Part shown: positions 44,403 to 53,820 of the stretch, in pieces
How the letters are laid out: every line of letters starts with the position of its first letter
Numbering within the stretch: the first letter of the stretch is position 1
DNA from: Paraburkholderia dioscoreae
GTDB lineage: Bacteria; Pseudomonadota; Gammaproteobacteria; Burkholderiales; Burkholderiaceae
Assembly: GCF_902459535.1 (NCBI RefSeq)
Contig: NZ_LR699553.1
Span: 3,286,001 to 3,350,000, forward strand
Direction of reading: 5' to 3'
DNA: 64,000 nt
Program-made: the position numbers and the translations under genes
The notes under the pieces: generated by a model
Seen by the model: only the letters and a program-made list of their open reading frames with translations
What the model was told of the DNA's origin: nothing
Databases searched by the model: none

Positions 44403-44609
44403 TTTTGCGCGTCAACTTTGCTGGACGCCGTATCACATTGCCGGCGCATCTCCGGGTCAATGCTCGCGCCGCAATCGCAAACAGTCACGAGCGGCGGCGC
44501 GCTGAACCGGCTCATCCGTATCGGCCCCATGATCCGCTCGCCGTTATACGATGGCGGTTTGCGGCACGCATCCCGCGCCCAACTGAGGCGCTCAATCTCT
44601 GGCGATCCC

Positions 44610-45086
44610 ATGAAATCCACTTTGTTGCGCATCGCACTCGCGGCGGCCGCCGCACTTCTGTTGCCGTCGGCACACAGCGAAGAAGTCGGCAGCGTCAATA
44701 CCAATTTCCACATCACGGGTTCCGACCGTGTGGTCGTGGAGGCCTATGACGATCCATCGGTTCAGGGCGTGACCTGCTATGTATCGCGGGCGCGTACCGG
44801 CGGCGTCAAGGGGACGCTCGGCATCGCTGAAGATCCCACCGAGGCGTCGATCGCCTGCCGCCAGGTCGGTACGATTCATTTCACGGGTCCGATAAAACAG
44901 CAGGCCGACGTGTTCTCCGTGAGCATGTCGTTCATCTTCAAGTCGCTGCATGTGGTGCGGGTGGTCGACGCGAAGCGCAATTCACTGGTGTATCTCACCT
45001 ACAGCGATCGGGTCGTCAGCGGCAGCGCGAAGAACAGCGTGAGCGCCGTGCCGATGCCCGCCGGCACCACGATCCCGCTCAAGTAA
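44610..45086 (+). CDS. creA: CreA family exported protein
   Basis: A 158-residue protein with a signal peptide (LLRIALAAAAALLLPSAHS) and the CreA core: VEAYDDPSVQGVTCYVSRARTGGVKG, then EASIACRQVG and the end LTYSDRVVSGSAKNSVSAVPM. CreA proteins are widespread periplasmic proteins of unknown function. The mature protein has two conserved cysteines. No creB/creC genes are adjacent. Confidence 0.88.
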   Translation: MKSTLLRIALAAAAALLLPSAHSEEVGSVNTNFHITGSDRVVVEAYDDPSVQGVTCYVSRARTGGVKGTLGIAEDPTEASIACRQVGTIHFTGPIKQQADVFSVSMSFIFKSLHVVRVVDAKRNSLVYLTYSDRVVSGSAKNSVSAVPMPAGTTIPLK

Positions 45087-45213
45087 GCACGCCACCCGGC
45101 GGCAAAACGCACCCGGCCCACGCGCCGACGTGAAGCGGCGGCATGATGCGCCGGCCGATGAAGCGGCGCCGGTCCCGACGCGCTACACTGACCGGTCCTG
45201 CCGGACCTTCACC

Positions 45214-46044
45214 ATGACTACCACCCATCGTTTCCAGGACTCCGCCCGCTACTGGCGCACGCCGCTTCTGCCCGGCGCGGACCTGCTCACGGCCGAATAC
45301 CACGATCACGAGTTCACGCCGCATTGGCACGATGCGTACACGATTCCGGTGATCGTCGCGGGCGCCGAGGGGTATCGGTATCTCGGTTCCGACTATGTCG
45401 CCGAAGCCGGCAGCGTGCCGATCATCAACCCCGGCGAGTTGCACACCGGCTCGAAGGCGGTCGAGGCGGGCTGGCGGTATCGCGTGATGTATGCGCCGGT
45501 AGAGTTCATCCACACTCTTGCCAACGAAATCAGCGGCAAACCGCAAGCCTTGCCGTGGTTTGCGCCTGGCGTAATCCGCGATCCTGATCTGGCTGCGCGA
45601 CTGGCACAAGCGCATCGTCTGCTGGAAACCGGCGACGACCCACTCGCCGCCGAAGCCGCCATGCTCGACGCGTTGTCCACGCTGCTGGTGCGCTATTCGC
45701 AAACGCGGCCGGAGCGCTCGCGCCTCGCCACCGACGACGCTCGCGTGGCGCTCATGCAGGAGCGCTTGACGGGCGACCTCGCCGAACCCATGACGCTCGC
45801 CGAAGTGGCCCGGGCGGCAAGCCTCTCGCCGTTCCACGCAGCGCGTCTTTTCACTCAAACGACCGGTCTGCCGCCTCATGCATGGCGCAATCAGGTACGC
45901 CTGCAACGCGCGCTCGCGCCACTGCGCGCCGGGATGCCGGTCACGGATGTCGCCGCGGCCAGCGGTTTCACCGATCAGAGCCATTTCACGCGGCATTTCC
46001 GGCGCATGTTCGGCGTGCCGCCGGGACGCTGGCAGGCCGCCTGA
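45214..46044 (+). CDS. AraC-family regulator with N-terminal cupin domain
   Basis: A 276-residue regulator. An N-terminal cupin-like arm (HDHEFTPHWHDAYTIPVI) could bind an effector. The C-terminal double helix-turn-helix includes LAEVARAASLSPFHAARLFTQ and VTDVAAASGFTDQSHFTRHFRR. An ATG at 45214 is preferred over GTG 45130, which would add 28 residues. It is 102 bases before azlC, and regulators of this type often accompany AzlCD exporters. Confidence 0.92.
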   Translation: MTTTHRFQDSARYWRTPLLPGADLLTAEYHDHEFTPHWHDAYTIPVIVAGAEGYRYLGSDYVAEAGSVPIINPGELHTGSKAVEAGWRYRVMYAPVEFIHTLANEISGKPQALPWFAPGVIRDPDLAARLAQAHRLLETGDDPLAAEAAMLDALSTLLVRYSQTRPERSRLATDDARVALMQERLTGDLAEPMTLAEVARAASLSPFHAARLFTQTTGLPPHAWRNQVRLQRALAPLRAGMPVTDVAAASGFTDQSHFTRHFRRMFGVPPGRWQAA

Positions 46045-46146
46045 CCTCCAGCAGCGCAGCACACCAAGCCCAGCACAGCCCGCCGCAAGAACGTACAAGC
46101 CCCGCCCGGCCGCCCCCGCTATGCTTCCGGAACCAAGGAGGCAAGT

Positions 46147-46908
46147 TTGACCCATTCCACCGAAGGCCAGCCCACGAGCCAAGGCCATTTAAAAGAGTTC
46201 ACCGCCGGCGCGCGCGACATCATTCCAATGATGGTCGGCGCGGCACCTTTCGGCGTCATTTTCGGCACACTCGTCGCATCCGGCCCGCTGCACCTATGGC
46301 ACGGCCAGTTGATGTCGCTCGTCGTATTCGCCGGCTCCGCGCAGTTCATCGCACTCGGCCTGATCGCCGGCCACGCCAGTTTCGCCGTAATCTGGGCGAC
46401 CACGCTCGTGGTCAATCTACGTCACGTGCTGTACAGCGCCACGCTCGCACCGCACGTCGCGCATCTGTCGGCACGCTGGCGCTGGGCGCTCGGCGCACTG
46501 CTCACCGACGAAGTCTTTGCCGTCGCGTGGGAGCATTACCGGCATAAGGAGCCCGGCACGGTCGGCCCGCACTACTTCTTCGGCGCGGGTCTCGCCATGT
46601 ATCTGAACTGGCAGATCTGGACCGTCGCCGGCCTGTTGTTCGGCGCGGCGTTTCCGGGGCTGCAATCTCTCGGCCTCGATTTCGCGATGGTCGCCACCTT
46701 CATCGCGATCGTCGTGCCGCAACTCGTCGCGTTGCGCTATATCGCGGCCGCCGTCACCGCGGGCACGCTGGCCTTCTTCTGGCAGGCATGGCCGTACAAG
46801 CTCGGGTTGCTCGGCGCGGTATTCGCGGGCGTGGCGGTCGGCGTCCTGCTGTCGACCTTGCGGCCCAACCTGCGCGGCACGGGCAAGACCGCGGAGGCGT
46901 CGCGATGA
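46147..46908 (+). CDS. azlC: AzlC family branched-chain amino acid permease
   Basis: AzlC with AzlD forms an exporter for branched-chain amino acids and analogues. The 253-residue protein has about five to six membrane helices; characteristic stretches are DIIPMMVGAAPFGVIFGTL and VVFAGSAQFIALGLI. It starts with TTG, but the near-perfect AAGGAGG at 46135-46141 supports that start. It overlaps azlD by four bases. Confidence 0.93.
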   Translation: MTHSTEGQPTSQGHLKEFTAGARDIIPMMVGAAPFGVIFGTLVASGPLHLWHGQLMSLVVFAGSAQFIALGLIAGHASFAVIWATTLVVNLRHVLYSATLAPHVAHLSARWRWALGALLTDEVFAVAWEHYRHKEPGTVGPHYFFGAGLAMYLNWQIWTVAGLLFGAAFPGLQSLGLDFAMVATFIAIVVPQLVALRYIAAAVTAGTLAFFWQAWPYKLGLLGAVFAGVAVGVLLSTLRPNLRGTGKTAEASR

Positions 46909-47228
46909 ACTATGTCGTTCTGATTCTCGGCATGGCGGCCATCACGTGGGTGATCCGCGCCGCCGTCTTCGTGCTCGGCGACCGGCTGGTGTTTCCGCCG
47001 CTCGTGCGCGCCGCCCTCGGCTTCGTGCCGGTCACCGTGCTGACCGCGATCATCGTGCCGATGGCGGTTTCCCCGCACGGCAGCGAAGCCGAACTGACCT
47101 GGCGCAATCCGCAACTGGTCGGCGCACTGGCCGCGGTACTCGTCAGCGCGTTGACGCGGCGGCCGCTTCTGACCATCGCGGTCGGCCTGACGGTGTTTTT
47201 TGCCTGGCAAGGTCTCGTGCTGAAATAA
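46905..47228 (+). CDS. azlD: AzlD family small membrane subunit
   Basis: A 107-residue membrane protein with about three helices (LILGMAAITWVIRAAVFVLG, then GFVPVTVLTAIIVPMAVSP and the C-terminal LTIAVGLTVFFAWQGLVL). This is the standard small partner of AzlC. ATG overlaps the azlC stop (ATGA), so the two are translated together. Confidence 0.93.
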   Translation: MNYVVLILGMAAITWVIRAAVFVLGDRLVFPPLVRAALGFVPVTVLTAIIVPMAVSPHGSEAELTWRNPQLVGALAAVLVSALTRRPLLTIAVGLTVFFAWQGLVLK

Positions 47229-47513
47229 GCGCACGCCGCATTCATGGCTGCATCCGCGTCGTCCCGGCTTGCGGCAAGCGCGCGCATGCCGGGCGACGCT
47301 TCCCTCTAAAGCGGGCGCCCGCACCCGGTATACCCTTAAGTTTCCCCCAGATCCGCCGTTATGCAGTCGAGGTCCGCTCGTCGGGATACGTCCCGCTGGT
47401 TACGCGGCAACAGGCAGGAATCAAGCGCGCCGGCATCGAACGCCGCGTCTCCCAAGGCCCGCGCGGCCGGGCGGCGCGACAAGGCCGCGCGGCAGGACCA
47501 AACGGGATAACTC

Positions 47514-48284
47514 ATGGGTCAAATCACCCTTACGCTCAAAGACGAGACCATTGCGACACTGCGCAAGGATTTCGACGCTTTTCTGCGGGTCTCGCTGAAG
47601 CTCGATCCGCAGTTCGCGACGCCGTCGTTCGAGGATTTCTTGCGCGCCAAGCTGCTCGACAACATGGTGCCGCTGACCGAACACGCGGTTCAGCGGATGT
47701 TGCAGGGCGGCCAGTACGCCTGGGCCAAACGCACGCTCGACAAGGAATTTCCGGACGTCGTCGCGATCCTGATGCGGCAGGCGGGCGAATTCGGCTTCGG
47801 CTTCGCGGCCCGCTCGGAGTGGACCCCGGAAGAGCTGGCCAAGCAATGCCGCGAGTGGGCGGCGGCGATCGTCAAGGAAGCGGAAGGCGACGCCGCGCTG
47901 ATCGACCCGCTCGCGGCGCAGATCAAGAGCGCGGCGCAAGACATTCAGGCGCTCGAGGAAGTCATGCAGACGCCGGCCTGGCGGCTGGTGGAGTCGCTGC
48001 GCCAGCGCGTCTACGAGGCCAAGGTGGCGTGTGAAACGAGCGTGGGCAGCACCGCGCGCGAAAAGCTCGGCGAACTGCGTGGGCTACTGCGGCTGGGGAT
48101 TTCGCACGGTTCGTTCCAGAAGCAGGAAGCGCAGCAGATCATGGAGTTCCTGCGCCTGCTCAAGCCAGAGATTTTCGTGGAAGAGCCGTACGACGTGTTC
48201 TCGCGCATGGCGGCCTGGCTGCGCAACTTCTTCGTGCCGCCACGTCCGGCGCCACAGCAACAGCAGCAACGCCAGTCGCGCTGA
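47514..48284 (+). CDS. Uncharacterised soluble protein (256 residues)
   Basis: I do not recognise the family. The protein has no signal peptide or membrane helix. An N-terminal part (GQITLTLKDETIATLRKDFDAFL) resembles a helical, sheet-containing start; the middle (about 90-200) is charged and helical, probably coiled coil, and the C-terminus is Pro/Gln-rich (PPRPAPQQQQQRQSR). A conserved-looking motif PEIFVEEPYDVFSRMAAWLRNFF comes before the tail. The upstream 285 bases are not clearly promoter-like. Confidence 0.7.
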   Translation: MGQITLTLKDETIATLRKDFDAFLRVSLKLDPQFATPSFEDFLRAKLLDNMVPLTEHAVQRMLQGGQYAWAKRTLDKEFPDVVAILMRQAGEFGFGFAARSEWTPEELAKQCREWAAAIVKEAEGDAALIDPLAAQIKSAAQDIQALEEVMQTPAWRLVESLRQRVYEAKVACETSVGSTAREKLGELRGLLRLGISHGSFQKQEAQQIMEFLRLLKPEIFVEEPYDVFSRMAAWLRNFFVPPRPAPQQQQQRQSR

Positions 48285-48378
48285 AGATCAAGATCTTCGG
48301 AAACTGGCGCCGGGGCACCGGCAGCCGGCAGATCAGCTCGAAGCGCCGCGTGTAGAGCAGAACGACTGCGGCGCCCTC

Positions 48379-50505
48379 TCAATCCCACATCTTCCTGAGC
48401 TTCGCCCCTATCTCGATCTTCGCCCGCGCGGCGGCGGCAAGCCCGGTCGCCGTGGGCGCGCTCGGAACCGGTACGCGCGGCCATGCATAGGCGTCGAACA
48501 ACGGCATCAGATGCGCGGGAATGAAGCGCGTGCGCGACGCCCACACGTGACGGTCGCCCATATGCGTCTGGTTGTGCACGTAAAAGCGCTGCGGCACGAC
48601 GATATGCAGATCCTCTTTCGCGCGCGTCATCGCCACGTACAGCAGACGGCGCTCCTCATCGATTTCCTCTTCGCTGCCCGTGCCGAGGTCGGACGGAATG
48701 CAGCCGTCCACGCCGTTCAGCACGAACACGTTGCGCCACTCCTGCCCCTTCGCGGAGTGGATCGTGGAGAGGATCAGGTAGTCCTCGTCGATCAGGGGGA
48801 CGCCGGATTCGTCGCTGGTGGCGTCGGGCGGATCGAGCGTCAGTTCGGTCAGAAAGCGTTCACGCGACGGATACGTGCCCGCGATGCTCTCCATCTGCAA
48901 CACGTCCGCATGACGGATCGCGGCGTCCTCGTGGTTGCGCTCGAGATGTGGCTCATACCAGCGGCGCACCATTTCGAACTCGGCGGGCCACGGTGTCTGG
49001 CGGCCGTACACGCTCGACATCAGCTTGACGAACGGATGCCAGTCTTCCTGCGCGCGAGCCGGCGCGGCGAACGCGGCCAGCGCGCCGCCGGCCGTGTCGG
49101 CGGGATTGCCGCTGCCCGCGCGCGCGACGATTTCGTCGAGCACCTTCGCCGCCGTGGCGGGCCCTACGCCCGGCAGCAACTGCACGACGCGAAACCCGGC
49201 CACGCGATCGCGTGGATTTTCCGCCCAACGCAGCACGGCGAGCACGTCCTTCACGTGTACCGAATCGAGAAACTTCAACCCGCCGAACTTCACGAACGGA
49301 ATGTTGCGCCGGGTCAGTTCAATTTCTAGCGCGGCGCTGTGATGCGAGGCGCGAAACAGCACCGCCTGCGACTTGAGCTTCATGCCCTGCTCGCGCGCCT
49401 CGAGCACCTGTTCGACGACGTAGCGCGCCTGATCGGCTTCGTCGGCGACGCTCACGAGGCGCGGGCGCTGCGCCGACGCCTTGTCCGTCCACAGATTCTT
49501 CGTGTAGCGCTCGCTGGCCAGTTCGATCACCGCATTCGACGCCGCCAGAATCGGCGCAGTCGACCGGTAATTGCGTTCGAGCGTGACCTGTTTGGCCGGT
49601 GGATCGAAGTGCGCGGGGAAATCGAGAATGTTGCGCACCGTGGCGCCGCGGAACGAGTATATCGACTGGGCGTCGTCGCCGACCACGGTCAGGCCGCGGC
49701 CGTCCGGCTTCAGCGCGAGCAGGATCGACGCCTGCAGCCGGTTGGTGTCCTGATATTCGTCGACCAGCACGTGGTCGAAACGCGCCGACAGGTCGGCGGC
49801 GATGGCCGGCTCGGCGGCCATATGCGACCAGTAAAGCAGCAGGTCGTCGTAATCGAGCACGCTCTGTTTCTGTTTCGCCTCGACGTAAGCAGCGAACAGC
49901 ATGCGCAGATCGGCCTCCCATTCGCGGCACCATGGAAACGCCTTGTCGAGCACCTGGCCGAGCGACGCGCCGGTGTTCACGACGCGCGAATAAATGGCAA
50001 AACACGTGCCCTTGGCCGGGAAACGCCGCTCTTTCGCCGACAAACCGAGCTCGTGGCGCACCAGATTCATCAGGTCGGCGGAATCCTCGCGGTCGTTGAT
50101 CGTAAAAGCCGGCGCGAGGCCGATCAGGTCCGCGTACTCGCGCAACAGCCGCGCCCCGACGCTGTGGAACGTGCCCGACCATGTCAGCCCTTGCGCGAGC
50201 GCGGCTCGCGTGCCGAGCGCCGCGCCGGCAATGCGCGTGACGCGGCGAATCATTTCGAGCGCGGCGCGGCGCGAAAAGGTCAGCAACAGGATGCGGCGCG
50301 GATCGGCGCCATTCACGACCAGATTGGCGACCCGATGCGCGAGCGTGTTGGTCTTGCCCGAGCCGGCGCCCGCGATCACCAGCAATGCGCCGGGTGGCGC
50401 CGTAGGCGTGTCGGCGCCGTATTCGACGGCTTCGCGCTGCGCGTCGTTGAGCCTGGCCAGCCAGGCGGCGGTATCGAACGACGGGGATTCGGCGACGGAG
50501 AGCAC
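48379..50505 (-). CDS. UvrD/Rep-family ATP-dependent DNA helicase
   Basis: A 708-residue superfamily 1A helicase. Motifs: Q motif LNDAQREAVEYG, Walker A IAGAGSGKTNTLAHR, motif II VDEYQDTN, motif III GDDAQSIYSFRGA, motif V-VI STIHSAKGQEW and YVAMTRAKEDL. The family unwinds DNA in repair or replication restart. It starts with GTG at 50505. It is not next to another repair gene; whether it is UvrD or a paralogue cannot be said from this window alone. Confidence 0.93.
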   Translation of the reverse strand: MLSVAESPSFDTAAWLARLNDAQREAVEYGADTPTAPPGALLVIAGAGSGKTNTLAHRVANLVVNGADPRRILLLTFSRRAALEMIRRVTRIAGAALGTRAALAQGLTWSGTFHSVGARLLREYADLIGLAPAFTINDREDSADLMNLVRHELGLSAKERRFPAKGTCFAIYSRVVNTGASLGQVLDKAFPWCREWEADLRMLFAAYVEAKQKQSVLDYDDLLLYWSHMAAEPAIAADLSARFDHVLVDEYQDTNRLQASILLALKPDGRGLTVVGDDAQSIYSFRGATVRNILDFPAHFDPPAKQVTLERNYRSTAPILAASNAVIELASERYTKNLWTDKASAQRPRLVSVADEADQARYVVEQVLEAREQGMKLKSQAVLFRASHHSAALEIELTRRNIPFVKFGGLKFLDSVHVKDVLAVLRWAENPRDRVAGFRVVQLLPGVGPATAAKVLDEIVARAGSGNPADTAGGALAAFAAPARAQEDWHPFVKLMSSVYGRQTPWPAEFEMVRRWYEPHLERNHEDAAIRHADVLQMESIAGTYPSRERFLTELTLDPPDATSDESGVPLIDEDYLILSTIHSAKGQEWRNVFVLNGVDGCIPSDLGTGSEEEIDEERRLLYVAMTRAKEDLHIVVPQRFYVHNQTHMGDRHVWASRTRFIPAHLMPLFDAYAWPRVPVPSAPTATGLAAAARAKIEIGAKLRKMWD

Positions 50506-50646
50506 GATCGGTTTGGGCGGTGGGTGGATTCAGTATGGCGACGCACACTGTATATCCATACAACCCCGATGGGCAAGCGCCCCTTTTTTTCGACCGTGCT
50601 TCATCAGCGACGTTTATCCCGCCGTATATCAATTGAGCGCAAAAAA

Positions 50647-50679
50647 AATGGCCCGTGGCGTGAAAGCGCACGGACCATT
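50647..50679 (-). terminator. Terminator downstream of the 50745-51008 gene
   Basis: The 14-base arms 50647-50660 and 50666-50679 pair imperfectly around a 5-base loop. On the minus strand a run of eight T residues follows, giving an intrinsic terminator for the small exported protein gene. Confidence 0.8.
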
Positions 50680-50744
50680 CTCTGATCTGAAGCCACAACG
50701 GAACAGCCGCTCCCGCGCCGCGGTCTTGTCTACCGCGAAACCTG

Positions 50745-51008
50745 CTACTGCTTCTTCGCGTCCTTCACATTCGCGTCGGCGTTGGCCTTGTCGGCGTCAG
50801 CTTGCGCGTCGGTTTTCTTCTTGTCGGCCTTGGCTTGTGCGACGGACGCTTTCTTGTCCGCCTTCGACTGCTCCTTGGCCGCCTTCTTGTCGGCATGCGT
50901 GACCGGCGCCGTGGCCGGATCGCTAGCCTGCGCGAAGGCAACAGAAGACAGGCAACCCGCGATCAACGCGGCGTAGATCCTGGACTTCACGGACTGGGTG
51001 ATTCTCAT
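50745..51008 (-). CDS. Small lysine/alanine-rich exported protein A
   Basis: An 87-residue protein with a signal peptide (RIYAALIAGCLSSVAFAQA) and a mature part made almost only of Lys, Ala, Asp and Gln (ADKKAAKEQSKADKKASVAQ). It is expected to be a highly charged periplasmic helix. I do not recognise a family. It lies 117 bases after protein B on the same strand and ends before a terminator. Confidence 0.7.
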   Translation of the reverse strand: MRITQSVKSRIYAALIAGCLSSVAFAQASDPATAPVTHADKKAAKEQSKADKKASVAQAKADKKKTDAQADADKANADANVKDAKKQ

Positions 51009-51125
51009 GCGATACCTCCATCAAACGAGATGCGCGGACCTCGCGGTCCGTCAAAGCAAGTTCGTCAAAGCGGCGGCAGCAGTCCAAGCCGTTGCGCCGC
51101 CGCTCTGCCGCTCTGCCGCTCAGTC

Positions 51126-51578
51126 TTAGTGCTTGACGTCAGCGCCGTCCGACTGGTCGGCCGCCTGCCCTTGCATGTCCATCTTCATTTCGTTGTTGGC
51201 GGCCTGTTTGTCCGCCTTCTGGTTGATCTTGGCGCCGCGCACCTGTTCCTTGTACTGCGACTTGGCTGCCTTCTGCTGTTCCTTCAGTTCCGCCTTGGAT
51301 GCCTTCTTCGACGCACGATATTCAGCGTTGGCCTGGGCATTGGCGTCGCGCTTCTGCACCAGCGGGTCGGTCGAACCCGACGCCGTCAGACGCGCAGGCG
51401 GCGGCGTCACCGGCTGCACGCCCTGCGCGGCGGGGGCCACGTCGGCGCCTTGCATCTGGACCTGCGGCTGGCCATTGGCACCCTCTGCCGGTTGCGCAGT
51501 CTGCGCGACGGCTGCGGTAGCCGCGAAAGCGGCGGCGCTAAGGGCGGTGCTGATCAGAAGCGTACGAATCTGGGTCAT
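51126..51578 (-). CDS. Small lysine/alanine-rich exported protein B
   Basis: A 150-residue exported protein: signal peptide (LLISTALSAAAFAATAAVAQT), then a Pro/Gln/Gly-rich stretch, then a Lys/Ala/Gln-rich helical part (ASKKASKAELKEQQKAAKSQ). It shares composition and order with protein A downstream and is probably cotranscribed or duplicated. Function unknown. Confidence 0.72.
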   Translation of the reverse strand: MTQIRTLLISTALSAAAFAATAAVAQTAQPAEGANGQPQVQMQGADVAPAAQGVQPVTPPPARLTASGSTDPLVQKRDANAQANAEYRASKKASKAELKEQQKAAKSQYKEQVRGAKINQKADKQAANNEMKMDMQGQAADQSDGADVKH

Positions 51579-51905
51579 GGCTAATCCTCTCTAAAGTTGT
51601 TGTGACGCGGGCGACCTGTCCGGTCTGCACATTCCTGAGTCGCTGTGTGAGCGCCCTCTGCGCGCCTCGCCCGGTCTACTCGCTGCCAGATAAATCCAGC
51701 AGGCTTTCCCACTGACCTGCACTTTACGAGTGAAGTTCGATTCCTCCGACCGGTGTTACGCAACGTTTCACTTTCTGACAAGCGCATAACATCTGCTTGC
51801 AGATACTCACGCGAAATGCATGCGATTTCGGCGCGCACCTCGAACTTCATCCAGGGCAAGCTTCTGGCTTATCATGCGAACCCTTTGCCTGAAGGCGCAA
51901 ACGCC
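51579..51905. promoter_or_regulatory. Divergent intergenic region between protein B and the S4 gene
   Basis: A 327-base gap between divergent genes; promoters for both are expected. The region is AT-richer near 51690-51800. The reading frame of the S4 gene stays open upstream to 51753, but the homologous part starts at ATG 51906. No RNA gene or clear consensus promoter is seen. Confidence 0.35.
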
Positions 51906-52124
51906 ATGCCCAACCTTGATTTCACGCTCACCGGCGACTACGTCGAACTGCACAATCTCCTGAAGATAACCGGGCTGGCGGACAGCGGCGGCTCGGCAAA
52001 AATGATGGTGGCGGACGGTGCGGTCACCGTCGACGGCCGGGTCGAAACGCGTAAAACCTGCAAAATCCGCGCGGGCCAAGTCGTATTGCTCGGCGACACG
52101 CGGATTGCGGTCCACGAGGCTTGA
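51906..52124 (+). CDS. Small S4-domain RNA-binding protein (YbcJ-like)
   Basis: A 72-residue protein consisting of a single S4 fold: LHNLLKITGLADSGGSAKMMVADGAVTVDGRVETRKTCKI. It resembles E. coli YbcJ, a small protein thought to bind structured RNA. The start ATG 51906 places the fold at the N-terminus. It stands alone, 283 bases before the MATE gene. Confidence 0.9.
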   Translation: MPNLDFTLTGDYVELHNLLKITGLADSGGSAKMMVADGAVTVDGRVETRKTCKIRAGQVVLLGDTRIAVHEA

Positions 52125-52407
52125 CCCGCAGGCCGTCGCCACGCAACTCCGGGAACCCGGAGGATCGCACGCACCAAAATCGTGCTTCGTCCATCGACAG
52201 CGCGGCGCCCAGGCAATAAGCTGTCAGTTTCGACAGATAAACAATCGGCTGACACATTCGGCTGGCGATTGTCCCGTGCTTTCGTCAGGGCTCACCGAGC
52301 CGCCGCCCTCGCCACCGCTCGCGCGAATGCCGCGCCCGCTGTCGTGCTTGTCGTTCGCTTGTTGCCGCTCGTTGCCGCTTATCGCCACTTCCGCCGCCAG
52401 GCGCTCC

Positions 52408-53820
52408 ATGACTCAATCCGGCTTCACCCGGGTGGCCGCAAGGCCGCCAACCCTGACCCGCCACGCGGCGGACACCGCCCGGCTCGCCGCGCCGCTCGCC
52501 ATCGCGCAACTCTCGCAAATGGCAATGGGTGTCACCGACACGATCCTGCTCGGCTCGCTCGGCCCGGACGCACTCGCAGCCGGCGGCCTCGGCGCGAACC
52601 TGTTTTTCGTGGTGGTCACGCTGCTGCAAGGCGTGCTGACCTCCGTGAGCGTGAGCGTGTCGCACGCGCGCGGCGCCGAGGACGAGGGCCGCGTGCCGCA
52701 TATCTACTGGACCGGCTTCGTGCTGTCCGCGCTGCTGTCGGTGCCGGCGTTCTTCCTGCTCTCGTTCGCCACGCCGATCCTGCTCGCCTTCGGCGAACCC
52801 GCCCTGCTCGCGCACAACGTCGGCGAGTACGCGGCGGTGCTGCGCTGGGGGTCGCTCGGCAGCCTGATCGGCGTCGGCCTGATGCGCTCGTTCCTGCCCG
52901 CGATCGGCGCGGCCAAACGGCTGCTGTGGGTCTCGCTGGTGAGCGTCGGGGTGAACGGTTTTCTCAACTACGGCCTGATCCACGGCGTCTATGGTTTGCC
53001 GCGGCTCGGCTTTCTCGGCTCGGCGGCCGCGACCTCGATCACCGTCTGGCTGAGCGCGCTCGTGCTGATGGCGCTATTGCACCTGCGGCCGCGTTATCGC
53101 CATTTCGTCGTCGCCACCCGGCCGAATGTGCCGCTGATGGGCGAACTGTTCGGCATCGGCTGGCCGGTCGCGATCACCTACGGCGTCGAGTCGACGCTCT
53201 TTCTCGCCACCGGCCTGATGGTCGGTCTGCTCGGCGAGTCGCAACTGGCCGCACATCAGATCGCGCTGAACGTCGCCTCGGTGGCGTTCATGGTGCCGCT
53301 CGCGATCGGCCAGGCGGCCAACGTGCGAGTCGGCTTCTGGTCCGGCGCCGGCCAGCCGCTCGCCGCGCGCCACGCCGGGTTTGTCGCGCTGGCGCTCGGC
53401 GTCGGCTTCATGACGCTGTCGGGCCTCGTGCTGATCGCCGCGCCGCACTGGATCGTCGGCCTCTATCTGCAGCTCGACGATCCGGCCAACGCGGCCACGG
53501 TCGCGCTCGCGAGTTCGCTGCTCGGCGTGGCCGCTATCTTCCAGATCGTCGACGGCATGCAGACGGTCGGTTCCGGCTGTCTGCGCGGCCTGAAAGACAC
53601 CCGCGTACCGATGATCGCCGCCGCGTTCGGTTACTGGGTGATCGGTTTTCCGACCGGCTACACGCTGGCGTTTCACTTCGGCCTGGGCGCGCGCGGCTTG
53701 TGGTGGGGACTCGCCGCCGGCCTCGCGAGCGTCGCGCTGCTGATGACGCTACGCTTTCACAAATTGAGCCTGCGGCGCGTGCCGGCGAAGCCCGGCGCGC
53801 AGCCGGCCAAATCCGTTTGA
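52408..53820 (+). CDS. MATE-family efflux transporter (NorM-like)
   Basis: A 470-residue inner-membrane transporter with about twelve helices in two similar halves: first half AAPLAIAQLSQMAMGVTDTILLG, second half GIGWPVAITYGVESTLFLATGL. MATE proteins export cationic drugs or metabolites using sodium or proton gradients. ATG 52408 is chosen by homology; the frame continues upstream to 52018 without similarity. Confidence 0.92.
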   Translation: MTQSGFTRVAARPPTLTRHAADTARLAAPLAIAQLSQMAMGVTDTILLGSLGPDALAAGGLGANLFFVVVTLLQGVLTSVSVSVSHARGAEDEGRVPHIYWTGFVLSALLSVPAFFLLSFATPILLAFGEPALLAHNVGEYAAVLRWGSLGSLIGVGLMRSFLPAIGAAKRLLWVSLVSVGVNGFLNYGLIHGVYGLPRLGFLGSAAATSITVWLSALVLMALLHLRPRYRHFVVATRPNVPLMGELFGIGWPVAITYGVESTLFLATGLMVGLLGESQLAAHQIALNVASVAFMVPLAIGQAANVRVGFWSGAGQPLAARHAGFVALALGVGFMTLSGLVLIAAPHWIVGLYLQLDDPANAATVALASSLLGVAAIFQIVDGMQTVGSGCLRGLKDTRVPMIAAAFGYWVIGFPTGYTLAFHFGLGARGLWWGLAAGLASVALLMTLRFHKLSLRRVPAKPGAQPAKSV

